A stretch of DNA of 51,195 bases from UBA1765 sp045629945 (lineage in GTDB: Bacteria; Fibrobacterota; Fibrobacteria; Fibrobacterales; Fibrobacteraceae): assembly GCA_045629945.1 (NCBI GenBank), contig JAZQSE010000038.1, positions 1 through 51,195 on the forward strand, in the 5' to 3' direction. The notes beneath the pieces were generated by a model. The model did no database searches. It saw nothing but the letters and a program-made list of their open reading frames with translations, and was not told where the DNA came from. The translations under genes and the position numbers were made by a program. Positions 36,569-44,077 of this stretch are shown piece by piece. Positions within the stretch are counted from its first letter, which is position 1; each line of letters begins with the position of its first letter.

Positions 36569-37180
36569 TTAATTCTCTTCTAGTTCGGGAACCTTACGCA
36601 TCACATTGCGACGACCATAACGAACCTTTTCAGGAGCTACTGCACTTGCTGCTTCGACAACGGCTGGAGCCGGTTCAACAGGAGCTTGAACAGCAGGAAC
36701 TTCTGGAACGTTTTCTGGAGCAATACGTGGTGGCAAAGGACGACGAACTGGTTGTTCCTGAACTGGAGCAGGAGCTGGTTCAGGAGTCACAGTAGGAGGG
36801 ACAGCTGCGACTGCAGGTTCAACTGCAACCGGAGCTTTTTCAACCGCAGGAGCTTCACGACGCTGACGCATTTCGCCACGATTATTATTGCGGCGTTCGC
36901 GACGTTGGTTATTTTGCGATTCGCGGTTTTCTTTATTTGATTGACGTTGTTGTGGTTCTTTTGGTTGACGGGTTTCCTTCTGACGTTCACCGCGTGCAGC
37001 CATATCCTGAGCAGTAACCGGACGGCGAGAAGACGGTCTTAAATTCATGTCAGGAGAAAGCTTCTTGACAATAGGAGAACGAAGCATAACCATCAGCTTA
37101 TTCACTTTCTGCAAAGTAGCGAAAGAAAGTACTACAGCAATAAAAGCCACAACTAACGTTACGATTTGAACTATTTCCAT
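36569..37180 (-). CDS. Membrane-anchored low-complexity Arg/Gln then Pro/Ala-rich protein
   Basis: 203 aa. One N-terminal helix (MEIVQIVTLVVAFIAVVLSF) is followed by a short conserved-looking stretch (KVNKLMVMLRSPIVKKLSPD). Then come an Arg/Gln/Asn-rich basic segment (about 65-115), a Pro/Ala/Val-rich segment (about 115-185) and a basic tail. The composition suggests an extended, disordered arm that could span the periplasm or bind nucleic acid or peptidoglycan. The start at 37180 is supported by GAGG 7 nt upstream; an ATG 12 nt earlier is less likely. No family is recognised. It has its own terminator. Confidence 0.6.
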   Translation of the reverse strand: MEIVQIVTLVVAFIAVVLSFATLQKVNKLMVMLRSPIVKKLSPDMNLRPSSRRPVTAQDMAARGERQKETRQPKEPQQRQSNKENRESQNNQRRERRNNNRGEMRQRREAPAVEKAPVAVEPAVAAVPPTVTPEPAPAPVQEQPVRRPLPPRIAPENVPEVPAVQAPVEPAPAVVEAASAVAPEKVRYGRRNVMRKVPELEEN

Positions 37181-37490
37181 TAGGGACCTCATAATAGGGT
37201 TAGCCGAACCAAGCCGGAAAAAAGCTTGAAACGGGCGGCCGTAATTGGGTTAATTTTCGCAAATTGCGTTTTCCAAAAAAAAGGAAAAAAAGACACGACC
37301 ACGCGCCAAATTTAGAATTTTTTTCTAAAAACAAACCAAATCACAAAAATTTACCCACAAAATTCCCCTCATACCCCTCTCTTTCAAAGCAAATGTTTCT
37401 GCCCTTTACAAAATGTTCCTGTTTTCAATAAAATCTTTTTGTTTCTCGTTAAGATGTAAAGAAATTTTAACAAACTTATGAGGATCTGAC

Positions 37491-37687
37491 ATTGCCGAGC
37501 GAAATAGGTTTCTGCCAAACCCGAAAAGTGAGAGTCACGAAAACTTGTCATGGCGAGGAGATTACCACGCCGTGCTTTCTGCACGGCTCGTAATGACAAA
37601 TGCAGGATTGTCATGGCGAGAGGCCTTGTGCCTCGTAGCCATCTTGGCTTTTGTCATTACGAGCGTAGTATAAATTGTCATCGCGAA
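37491..37687. repeat. Cluster of short interspersed palindromic repeats
   Basis: Copies of TTGTCATNNCGAR occur at 37545, 37608, 37651 and 37675, with an inverted copy (CTCGTAATGACAA) at 37587. Nested perfect stems include CCGTGC/GCACGG (37570-37586). ATTGCCGAGCGA begins the cluster at 37491. The first pair folds into one ~55-bp imperfect hairpin. The motif resembles the TCATTGCGAG-type intergenic repeats common in some bacteria. Open frames here are repeat translations, not genes. The cluster fills most of the 37181-37743 gap. Confidence 0.75.
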
Positions 37688-37731
37688 CGTAGAAAGTTTC
37701 TACAAAAACAATTCAAAAAACAATTTAAATC

Positions 37732-37737
37732 TATATT
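37732..37737 (+). promoter_or_regulatory. Candidate -10 box placed for a leaderless start
   Basis: TATATT in the context TTTAAATCTATATT is separated by only 6 nt from the ATG of the CBM9-like gene, so transcription would begin at or next to the start codon. Confidence 0.45.
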
Positions 37738-37743
37738 TCAAAT

Positions 37744-38307
37744 ATGGAACTTCAAGCAAATCTCAATTGGAAACAAAATCAAGGCATTGTGCTGCCACAA
37801 GTTTCTGTAAATTTATCGACAACAGAAACAAATCTATGTGTTCATTTCAAAGTCATTGAACCCATTGCTTGTTTTCACTTACAACACACACAAGATAACG
37901 CTCCTTGCTATGAAGATTCTTGCGTAGAAGTATTTCTTTTAACACCATCTGGCGAATATTTCAACTTTGAATTCAACGCCATTGCCCATTGCCTTGCTGC
38001 AAAAGGAAAAAATCGCGAAAACCGCACATTACTTTCTAACGAAGCCCTTCAAAATATTTCTCGTAAAACAACAATTTCGCCAACTCATTCAAACTACTCT
38101 TGGGAACTTGAAGCAAAAATTCCCTACTCTCTACTCGGTTTAACAAAAAATGACTCTTTAAAAGGCAATCTTTATAAATGTGCTGACAAAGCTAAAACCC
38201 CACACTACCTTTCTCTGTTCCCCATAGACACAGCAAAACCAGATTTTCACCGCCCTGAATTTTTCAAGCCTTTACTCATTGAAAAACAAGAAAACCTTAA
38301 TCAGTAA
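37744..38307 (+). CDS. CBM9-like (DOMON-type) carbohydrate-binding domain protein
   Basis: 187 aa, a single domain. LCVHFKVIEP, then EDSCVEVFLLTPSGEYFNFEFNA, then WELEAKIPYSLLG follow the pattern of the CBM9-like domain (the DSCVEVF/FEFN strands) found on xylanases and sugar-binding proteins. Unusually, there is no signal peptide, no linker and no enzyme attached, so it may act in the cytoplasm or be a detached domain. No ribosome binding site is evident; the ATG sits 6 nt after a TATATT box. The next feature is the first cassette repeat, 15 bp beyond its stop. Confidence 0.75.
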   Translation: MELQANLNWKQNQGIVLPQVSVNLSTTETNLCVHFKVIEPIACFHLQHTQDNAPCYEDSCVEVFLLTPSGEYFNFEFNAIAHCLAAKGKNRENRTLLSNEALQNISRKTTISPTHSNYSWELEAKIPYSLLGLTKNDSLKGNLYKCADKAKTPHYLSLFPIDTAKPDFHRPEFFKPLLIEKQENLNQ

Positions 38308-38322
38308 TAAAATTGGAAAGGG

Positions 38323-38369
38323 AGCATAAAATCTGCTACATTCTGCATTATTGACGATTTTTTCGAAAA
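38323..38369 (+). repeat. Cassette repeat R1, copy 1
   Basis: 47 bp beginning AGCATAAAATC and ending near CGATTTTTTCGAAAA. It matches 39660-39706 at 45 of 47 positions. Each copy lies shortly before a DUF4143 ATPase gene. Confidence 0.9.
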
Positions 38370-38378
38370 GAAAATTAA

Positions 38379-38432
38379 ATTTCGTGCAAAAATGGAAGTT
38401 GACTTACTGTTTTGCACGAAATGAAGTATATT
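38379..38432 (+). promoter_or_regulatory. Inverted-repeat operator and -10 box before the first DUF4143 ATPase
   Basis: ATTTCGTGCAAAA (38379-38391) and TTTTGCACGAAAT (38410-38422) are perfect 13-bp arms separated by 18 bp. TATATT at 38427-38432 is followed after 6 nt by the ATG, suggesting a leaderless message. A dimeric regulator could bind the arms; the ATPase itself has no evident DNA-binding domain. Confidence 0.55.
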
Positions 38433-38438
38433 TGTAGT

Positions 38439-39593
38439 ATGATAAAACGAGAAATGTCTTCGACGTTAAAGAAAGTCGCAAAAGAATACCCTGTAGTGTT
38501 AGTGCATGGTCCTAGACAATCTGGTAAGACCACCATATGCAGGGCTGTTTTCTCAGATAAGCCCTATGTGTCAATGGAAAACCCCGATACAAGAAGCAGA
38601 GCTTTAGAAGACCCAAGAGGTTTTTTGGTTGATTTCCCAAACGGAGTTATTTTGGATGAAATACAGAGAACGCCGAACCTGCTTTCGTATATGCAGCAGA
38701 TTGTTGACGAAAAAAAGCAAAATGGGTTCTTTATCTTGACAGGCAGTGATAATTTTTCGCTACAGCAAATAACATCTCAGAGTTTGGCTGGACGCATAGC
38801 CCTTCTTACTTTGTTGCCCTTTTCGATGAAAGAAATCAAATCGGAAACGTGGCTCACTGGCACCGACAAAAGAATTTTGTATGGAGGCTACCCTCGACTC
38901 ATCACAGAAACGCCGGACAGAACATTTTTCTTTAAGAACTATATTGGAAGCTACATCGAACGTGATGTACGCCAGATTGTCAATGTTAAGGATTCAAATC
39001 TTTTCCACAGGTTCCTCACGCTTTGCGCCGGACGAATCGGCTCCATTCTAGATTACACATCGCTTTCTAATGATTGTGGAATATCCGTAAAGACGGTAAA
39101 AGAATGGCTTTCCATTTTGGAGTCATCTTATATTTGTTTTTTGTTGAATCCATGGTACGTCAACAGAAATAAGCGATTGATAAAATCCCCGAAACTATAT
39201 TTTTATGATACTGGTGTAGCTTGTTCCTTACTTGGAATATATGAAGAAGCTCAACTAAACCGAGATCCTTTACGAGGCAATCTTTTTGAAAACTTGGTAA
39301 TACTTGAAAAAATCAAGCAAGCATTCAATACAACCAAACCATCTAATTTTTGGTATTACAGAACATCTTCTGGGATTGAAGTTGATTTAGTTGAAGAAAA
39401 TGGACACACCCTAACTCCAACTGAAATAAAATCTGCGGCGTCATTCAACAGTAGTTTCTGTAAAAATTTAACAGTATTCAAGTCTGAATATCCGGAAGAA
39501 TCAACTGGAGAAAATATTGTGTATACCGGTTCAGAAAATTTCACGTACAAAGGAATTTGGGTGTGTAATTTTGAACTCTCTGATGAGGTGTAG
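38439..39593 (+). CDS. AAA ATPase with C-terminal DUF4143 domain (first cassette)
   Basis: 384 aa. The AAA_14 core has VVLVHGPRQSGKTTI (Walker A), NGVILDEIQRTPNLL (Walker B) and FFILTGSDNFSLQQ (sensor 1). The C-terminal DUF4143 half contains FWYYRTSSGIEVDLVEENG and TEIKSAA, a PD-(D/E)XK-like pattern. The start MIKREMSS matches the usual opening of this family; in-frame codons upstream lie in the operator. These ATPases are abundant in gut bacteria and archaea and often appear mobile; their function is unknown. Here it lies between repeat R1 and a glycosyltransferase 5'-end repeat. Confidence 0.88.
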   Translation: MIKREMSSTLKKVAKEYPVVLVHGPRQSGKTTICRAVFSDKPYVSMENPDTRSRALEDPRGFLVDFPNGVILDEIQRTPNLLSYMQQIVDEKKQNGFFILTGSDNFSLQQITSQSLAGRIALLTLLPFSMKEIKSETWLTGTDKRILYGGYPRLITETPDRTFFFKNYIGSYIERDVRQIVNVKDSNLFHRFLTLCAGRIGSILDYTSLSNDCGISVKTVKEWLSILESSYICFLLNPWYVNRNKRLIKSPKLYFYDTGVACSLLGIYEEAQLNRDPLRGNLFENLVILEKIKQAFNTTKPSNFWYYRTSSGIEVDLVEENGHTLTPTEIKSAASFNSSFCKNLTVFKSEYPEESTGENIVYTGSENFTYKGIWVCNFELSDEV

Positions 39594-39595
39594 AA

Positions 39596-39691
39596 ATGTC
39601 CATGCCAAAAAACATTCGCGTTTGCCAGGTGCTGCATGGAATTGTAGGCGGCGGCTCAGAGCATAAAATCGGCTACATTCTGCATTATTGA
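39596..39691 (+). pseudogene. Orphan 5' end of a GT4-type glycosyltransferase gene (repeat R2, copy 1)
   Basis: A 31-codon frame encodes MSMPKNIRVCQVLHGIVG, then GGSEH, and ends in TGA inside repeat R1. The segment resembles the first beta strand and Gly-rich loop of GT4 enzymes. Bases 39608-39663 match 41159-41214 at 52 of 56 positions. The rest of the gene is missing, so this is a leftover created when the second ATPase cassette came to lie here. Confidence 0.75.
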
Positions 39692-39706
39692 CGATTTTTT
39701 CAAAAA
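39660..39706 (+). repeat. Cassette repeat R1, copy 2
   Basis: 45 of 47 bp identical to 38323-38369. It begins within the last bases of the GT4-leader fragment and precedes the second ATPase promoter. Confidence 0.9.
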
Positions 39707-39711
39707 ATACC

Positions 39712-39759
39712 TTGCGCACTATTGATAAATAGAATATATTTTACTTTGCGTACTATTGA
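39712..39759 (+). promoter_or_regulatory. Promoter with direct-repeat operator before the second DUF4143 ATPase
   Basis: TTGCGC (39712) and TATATT (39735-39740) are 17 bp apart. TTGCGCACTATTGA (39712-39725) recurs as TTGCGTACTATTGA (39746-39759), a 34-bp period of about three helical turns. One copy overlaps the -35 box and the other ends 1 bp before the ATG, a layout suited to repression. Confidence 0.6.
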
Positions 39760-39760
39760 A

Positions 39761-41137
39761 ATGGAAAGATCAATGGAAATTCAAAGAAAGGCCTACGACC
39801 GGCTTGTGGAATGGAAAAAAGAAGCCAACGGGAGGAGCGCACTGTTAATAGAAGGTGCTCGTCGAATTGGCAAATCTACCATAGCCGAGCTGTTCGGTAA
39901 ACGAGAATATAAGTCGTATATTCTTGTCGATTTCAATAAGGCATCAAAAAAAATCCGAGATAATTTCAATACAAACCTAAATAATTTGGATGTTTTTTTT
40001 CAAGTCTTGTCTCTAGAATACAATAAGCCTTTGTATAAGAGAGAAACACTGATTATCTTTGACGAAATCCAAAAATTCCCGAAAGCACGAGAATCAATAA
40101 AGTATCTAGTGGCCGACGGTCGTTACGATTTCATTGAAACCGGCTCACTGATTTCAATTAAAGAAAATGTCAACGACATAACAATTCCTTCCGAGGAAGA
40201 AAAATTGAAAATGTTCCCTTGTGATTTCGAAGAATTCGCTAGAGCCTTAGGTGAAGACATTTTGTTGGAATATATCGGCAAATGCTTTGCCGAAAAAAAG
40301 CCCCTAGAGGACCACTTCCATAAACGCGCTACACGCCTTTTCAGAGAATACATGCTAGTAGGCGGTATGCCGCAAAGCATTGTGGCCTATGCAGAGAACA
40401 ATCGGGATTTCTTGAAAAGTGACAAAGAAAAACGAAAAATTCTAAACCTCTATCGCGATGATATCAGAAAAGTTTCCAAGCATTATAATTCCAAGGTTTC
40501 CGCAATTTTTGAAAATATTCCGGGCTACCTTTCTACCCACGAAAAAAAAATTGTCCTTACTGAAATAGACAAATCCAATGCGGCGACTTTCTCAAAATAT
40601 GACGAGTCTCTCTTTTGGCTTGACGACTCAATGATTTGCAACCTTTGTTACAAATGCGACGATCCAAATATTGGTTTTGCACTTAACAAGAATGAATCCT
40701 TTGTTAAGTGCTACTTGGGCGATACGGGACTTTTGGTGAGCCTTGCCTTCAGCGAAAATGAAATCGCATCCAATCAGTTGTATAAGTCCATAATGGACGG
40801 CAAACTCTCGCTGAACGAAGGAATGCTCCATGAGAACATGATTGCACAGATGATTCGTGCTAAAGGCAGAAAACTTTTTTTCTATACAGAGTATGATGCC
40901 GCCAAGCATCGCAATTCTATGGAAATTGACTTCTTGCTTTCTAACGAAAGCAAGGTCAATTTCAAGATACAGCCAGTAGAGGTAAAATCTTCAAAGAACT
41001 ACACCACGACATCGTTAGGTAAGTTCAAGGATAAATTCAAAAAACGGGTGGGTGAATCTATCATTGTTCACCCGAAACAATTAAAAATAGAAGATGGTAT
41101 CATAAAGGTTCCATCTTATATGGCATGGTGTATTTAG
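39761..41137 (+). CDS. AAA ATPase with C-terminal DUF4143 domain (second cassette)
   Basis: 458 aa. Walker A is GARRIGKST, Walker B LIIFDEIQKFPKAR and sensor FIETGSLISI. The C-terminal half has MEIDFLLSNESK and PVEVKSSKNYTT, the D...ExK pattern of DUF4143. It shares architecture but little sequence with the first ATPase (longer, different middle), so the two are not a recent duplication. The ATG at 39761 is chosen because upstream in-frame codons lie in the promoter. An alternative ATG is at 39773. The glycosyltransferase gene with the R2 repeat begins 9 bp after the stop. Confidence 0.88.
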   Translation: MERSMEIQRKAYDRLVEWKKEANGRSALLIEGARRIGKSTIAELFGKREYKSYILVDFNKASKKIRDNFNTNLNNLDVFFQVLSLEYNKPLYKRETLIIFDEIQKFPKARESIKYLVADGRYDFIETGSLISIKENVNDITIPSEEEKLKMFPCDFEEFARALGEDILLEYIGKCFAEKKPLEDHFHKRATRLFREYMLVGGMPQSIVAYAENNRDFLKSDKEKRKILNLYRDDIRKVSKHYNSKVSAIFENIPGYLSTHEKKIVLTEIDKSNAATFSKYDESLFWLDDSMICNLCYKCDDPNIGFALNKNESFVKCYLGDTGLLVSLAFSENEIASNQLYKSIMDGKLSLNEGMLHENMIAQMIRAKGRKLFFYTEYDAAKHRNSMEIDFLLSNESKVNFKIQPVEVKSSKNYTTTSLGKFKDKFKKRVGESIIVHPKQLKIEDGIIKVPSYMAWCI

Positions 41138-41146
41138 AGTAAGAAT

Positions 41147-42253
41147 ATGTCTCAAAATAAAAACATTCGCGTTTGCCAAGTGCTGCATGGAATTGTAGGC
41201 GGGGGCTCGGAACAGGTGGTTCCGTTAGTTTCAATTGTCATCCCTGTTTACAATGCAGCACGGACTATTGAAAAATGTGTTAAAAGTTTGATATTGCAAA
41301 CTTTTAACGACATAGAAATTTTGCTTGTTAATAATGGTTCCACAGATAATAGCTTAGATGTTTGCCAAAAACTTGTGGAAAAAGATTCTCGTATAAAAAT
41401 CATTAACATCGCTGAAAAAGGTGTTTCTGTAGCACGCAATAAAGGTCTAGAGGCCGCATCTGGAAAATACATCTCTTTCGTTGATGCGGATGATTGGATT
41501 GATTCTAATGTTTGTGAATTATTCGCTAACTTAAATGCCGAGCATGATTATGAACTTTTTTGCTATTCAGCGCAATATCATAAAAAAAAGAAAACAACCA
41601 TTTCCTATTTATTTAATAAAGACATAGAATTGCTTTCTCAAAGTCAAAAAGAAGAATTACAAATAAAAGTTTTCGCCCCACAAGCACCTGTTTTTAAGTA
41701 CAAAGTAAACACTCGCTTTGCAGGGAGTGTCTGGGGGAAATTTTATAAACGAGAAATCCTGTTAAAAAACAACCTTCGCTTTTCGACAGAAACGATTATC
41801 AGCGAAGATGTACTGTTCAATACATTGTCATTAGATTATTTCCATAGAATCGGCTATACAAAGCAGTGCTTTTATCATTATGACCAAAATGAAGGTTCAG
41901 CACAAAATAGATATCGTCCCAATAGTGACAAATATTTTATTTTCATTATTGAGAAAATTCAAGAGTGGTTAAGAAATACAGCTAAAGACCAACGTTTTGT
42001 TGATGCGGCAAATTGTTTGTTTGTTCATTATTTGTTTGGTATTTTGAAAGAAGATTTATTTCATAAGGATAATAAAATTTCGTTGAAAAAACGTTATGCA
42101 GGATTAAAAAAAATATTGTGTCAAGAAAAATATTCTGATTTGTTAAAAATGACAGACAATAACTATTTTTCCTTATCAGAAAGTCTGCTAATTTTTTTGA
42201 TGCGGAAAAAATTCTACAGAATAACATCTTTATTGTTGTGGTTGTACTTATAA
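41147..42253 (+). CDS. GT2 glycosyltransferase carrying a GT4-type N-terminal leader
   Basis: 368 aa. Residues 1-24 (MSQNKNIRVCQVLHGIVG, then GGSEQ) look like the start of a GT4 enzyme. From residue 25 a normal GT2 domain begins (PLVSIVIPVYNAARTIEKCV), with GSTDNSLDVCQKL and FVDADDWID. The enzyme probably adds a sugar to a surface polysaccharide. A GTG at codon 24 could be the native GT2 start, in which case the leader would be untranslated baggage. The leader DNA is 52/56 identical to the fragment before the second ATPase cassette. Confidence 0.85.
   Translation: MSQNKNIRVCQVLHGIVGGGSEQVVPLVSIVIPVYNAARTIEKCVKSLILQTFNDIEILLVNNGSTDNSLDVCQKLVEKDSRIKIINIAEKGVSVARNKGLEAASGKYISFVDADDWIDSNVCELFANLNAEHDYELFCYSAQYHKKKKTTISYLFNKDIELLSQSQKEELQIKVFAPQAPVFKYKVNTRFAGSVWGKFYKREILLKNNLRFSTETIISEDVLFNTLSLDYFHRIGYTKQCFYHYDQNEGSAQNRYRPNSDKYFIFIIEKIQEWLRNTAKDQRFVDAANCLFVHYLFGILKEDLFHKDNKISLKKRYAGLKKILCQEKYSDLLKMTDNNYFSLSESLLIFLMRKKFYRITSLLLWLYL
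41159..41214 (+). repeat. Repeat R2, copy 2 (GT4-type leader)
   Basis: 56 bp matching 39608-39663 with four mismatches. It encodes the KNIRVCQVLHGIVGGGSE segment. Confidence 0.9.
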
Positions 42254-42268
42254 TGGGACTCATGTAAA

Positions 42269-43174
42269 ATGTCAAGAATATCTTGTATTATACTGAATTA
42301 CAACGATGCTCCTACAACGATAAGTCTTGTAGAGCGAATAAAAGATTATTCTCTTCTTGATTATATCGTTATTGTGGATAACTGTTCTACAGATGACTCA
42401 TGGGAACTATTACAACCTTACAAAAATGATAAAATCCATATGCTCAAGTCTCCTAAAAACGGGGGGTACGGAGCAGGAAACAATATTGGATTGCGGTATT
42501 CCTCGGACACCTTAAATGCCGATTATTCCATCATCGCAAATCCAGACACCCTTTTTGACGAAATATGTGTAGAAAAATTTCTTCAGACCTTTCAAAATGA
42601 TCCCTCTGTAGCAGTAGTCTCTGCAAAACAATCTAACACCCTTGATTGTGCCTGGAAAAATTGTTCCACCTTGCAATACGTACTTGCTACAAGCTTATTT
42701 TTTGAAGTATGGTTAAAAATTCGTTGCTATCCATCCAAATATCTTAAAAATAAAAAGTTTGCAGAAGTTTTTGCTATTCCAGGCTCACTGCTAATGGTTG
42801 ATACAAAAAAAATGTTGCAGTATGGCATGTATGATGAAGAATTCTTTCTTTATTATGAAGAATTTGTTCTGGCACAAAAATTTTCAAATGTTGGATTAAA
42901 AACTATTTTGCGACTAGATTGTTCTTATGTACATAATCATCATGTTAGTATCTCAAAAACATATCAGCGATGGTCACAACAGCATACAATTCTTTTAAAA
43001 AGTGCTGAATTGTTCTTAAAGAAATACAAAAAAACAAACTCTTTTCAAATGTTTTTTGCTAAACTCTGGTTCGCTTATACGAAAATGGAATTTGGGTTGT
43101 ATGATGGGTATTGTATACTACGTTCATCCTTTAATTCCGAAAAAGAGAATGCCGAGACAACGGTACAGAAATAA
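42269..43174 (+). CDS. Glycosyltransferase family 2, WbbL/rhamnosyltransferase-like
   Basis: 301 aa. ISCIILNYNDAPTTISLVER, IVDNCSTDDSWELL, GGYGAGNNIGLRY and IIANPDTLFD are the standard blocks. FFLYYEEFVLAQKF is the second conserved region. The usual product is a surface polysaccharide side chain or linkage sugar. It follows the previous GT2 by 15 bp. Its last 51 bp overlap the 3' end of the convergent GT2 gene. Confidence 0.88.
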   Translation: MSRISCIILNYNDAPTTISLVERIKDYSLLDYIVIVDNCSTDDSWELLQPYKNDKIHMLKSPKNGGYGAGNNIGLRYSSDTLNADYSIIANPDTLFDEICVEKFLQTFQNDPSVAVVSAKQSNTLDCAWKNCSTLQYVLATSLFFEVWLKIRCYPSKYLKNKKFAEVFAIPGSLLMVDTKKMLQYGMYDEEFFLYYEEFVLAQKFSNVGLKTILRLDCSYVHNHHVSISKTYQRWSQQHTILLKSAELFLKKYKKTNSFQMFFAKLWFAYTKMEFGLYDGYCILRSSFNSEKENAETTVQK

Positions 43175-44074
43175 TTGCCAAACAGATTTCTTTGAAAATG
43201 TTATGACATTGTAGTTCTTGATGTAGAACCAAAGTGTAGAGAATCTGTTTTTGTTTTCAGAAAGATTGGTGTAAAATTCAATTGCGTCAGAAATAAACTT
43301 CTGTTTATCTAGAGGGAGTTGTTCTTGATGTGCCAAATTGTTCAGCATGCTTAAACTGTCTTGATAGAAACCCTTTCGATCTTTTGAAAATTTATAGAGA
43401 TCTTTGATTGCGTTCCAGATAGTAAATTTTTGATATTTCGACGCATTGTTGGAATGCCGCCGATATTTTAAAACCACATCGCCTATATATTTACATTTTC
43501 CATTAAGCCCAGCAATTAAAGCAAACCAATAATCATGATATTTAACATTGTCCGGAATTGGCAAAGCTTGATTGATTAATGAGGCTCTAATTAATGAAGC
43601 GGTCCCTTGAATAACGTTTGAATAGAGTTCATGTTGGAAAAGTTCTTTTTCGTTTTTGGGCATTTCATGAATGGGCCAGTATTCTAAAAGCGTTTTATTT
43701 TGCGATATACCGTTCTCATCTATAATAAGGGAATTTGCACCAATGCAGTCATTATTGCCGATATTATTATAAAGGATTTCCAAATGATTAGATTCCCAAA
43801 TGTCATCTTGGTCACAAAAGGCTATGAATTCTCCTTTGCAAAGAGAAAGAATGTGTTCAAAATTTTTTTTGAATCCAAGATTATTTTTGTTTAAAAATAC
43901 TTTGAAACGGGAATCTTTACTCGCGTATTCCTCTAATATTTGTTGTGTTTCGTCTGTAGAACAATCATCACAGGCGACAACCTCAAAATTTTCCATTGAT
44001 TGGGCTAGAATGGAATCAAGTTGTTCTCGTAGAAATTTGGAACCATTGTAGGTAGCGAGCGCGATGGAAATCAT
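43124..44074 (-). CDS. Glycosyltransferase family 2
   Basis: 316 aa. ISIALATYNGSKFLREQLDS, VVACDDCSTDETQQIL and FIAFCDQDDIWESNHL identify a GT2 of the rhamnosyl/galactosyl group. The C-terminus has a hydrophobic stretch (WQLFLYRCLGILFFG) that may associate with the membrane and is encoded in the overlap with the convergent gene. It lies 3 bp after the upstream GT2 on the same strand. Confidence 0.88.
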   Translation of the reverse strand: MISIALATYNGSKFLREQLDSILAQSMENFEVVACDDCSTDETQQILEEYASKDSRFKVFLNKNNLGFKKNFEHILSLCKGEFIAFCDQDDIWESNHLEILYNNIGNNDCIGANSLIIDENGISQNKTLLEYWPIHEMPKNEKELFQHELYSNVIQGTASLIRASLINQALPIPDNVKYHDYWFALIAGLNGKCKYIGDVVLKYRRHSNNASKYQKFTIWNAIKDLYKFSKDRKGFYQDSLSMLNNLAHQEQLPLDKQKFISDAIEFYTNLSENKNRFSTLWFYIKNYNVITFSKKSVWQLFLYRCLGILFFGIKG

Positions 44075-44077
44075 ATT

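Noticed and set aside
37384..37614. Open frame on the minus strand in the 37.2-37.7 kb gap
   Set aside because: It is a translation of the palindromic repeats, with no start signal and no domain.
37545..37687. CRISPR array
   Set aside because: The repeats are short, imperfect, partly inverted and unevenly spaced, with no cas genes.
38323..39706. R1 copies as terminal repeats of an insertion sequence
   Set aside because: The copies are direct, not inverted, and no transposase lies between them; the gene enclosed is a DUF4143 ATPase.
38439..41137. The two DUF4143 ATPases as a recent tandem duplication
   Set aside because: They differ too much in sequence and length; only their flanks are nearly identical.
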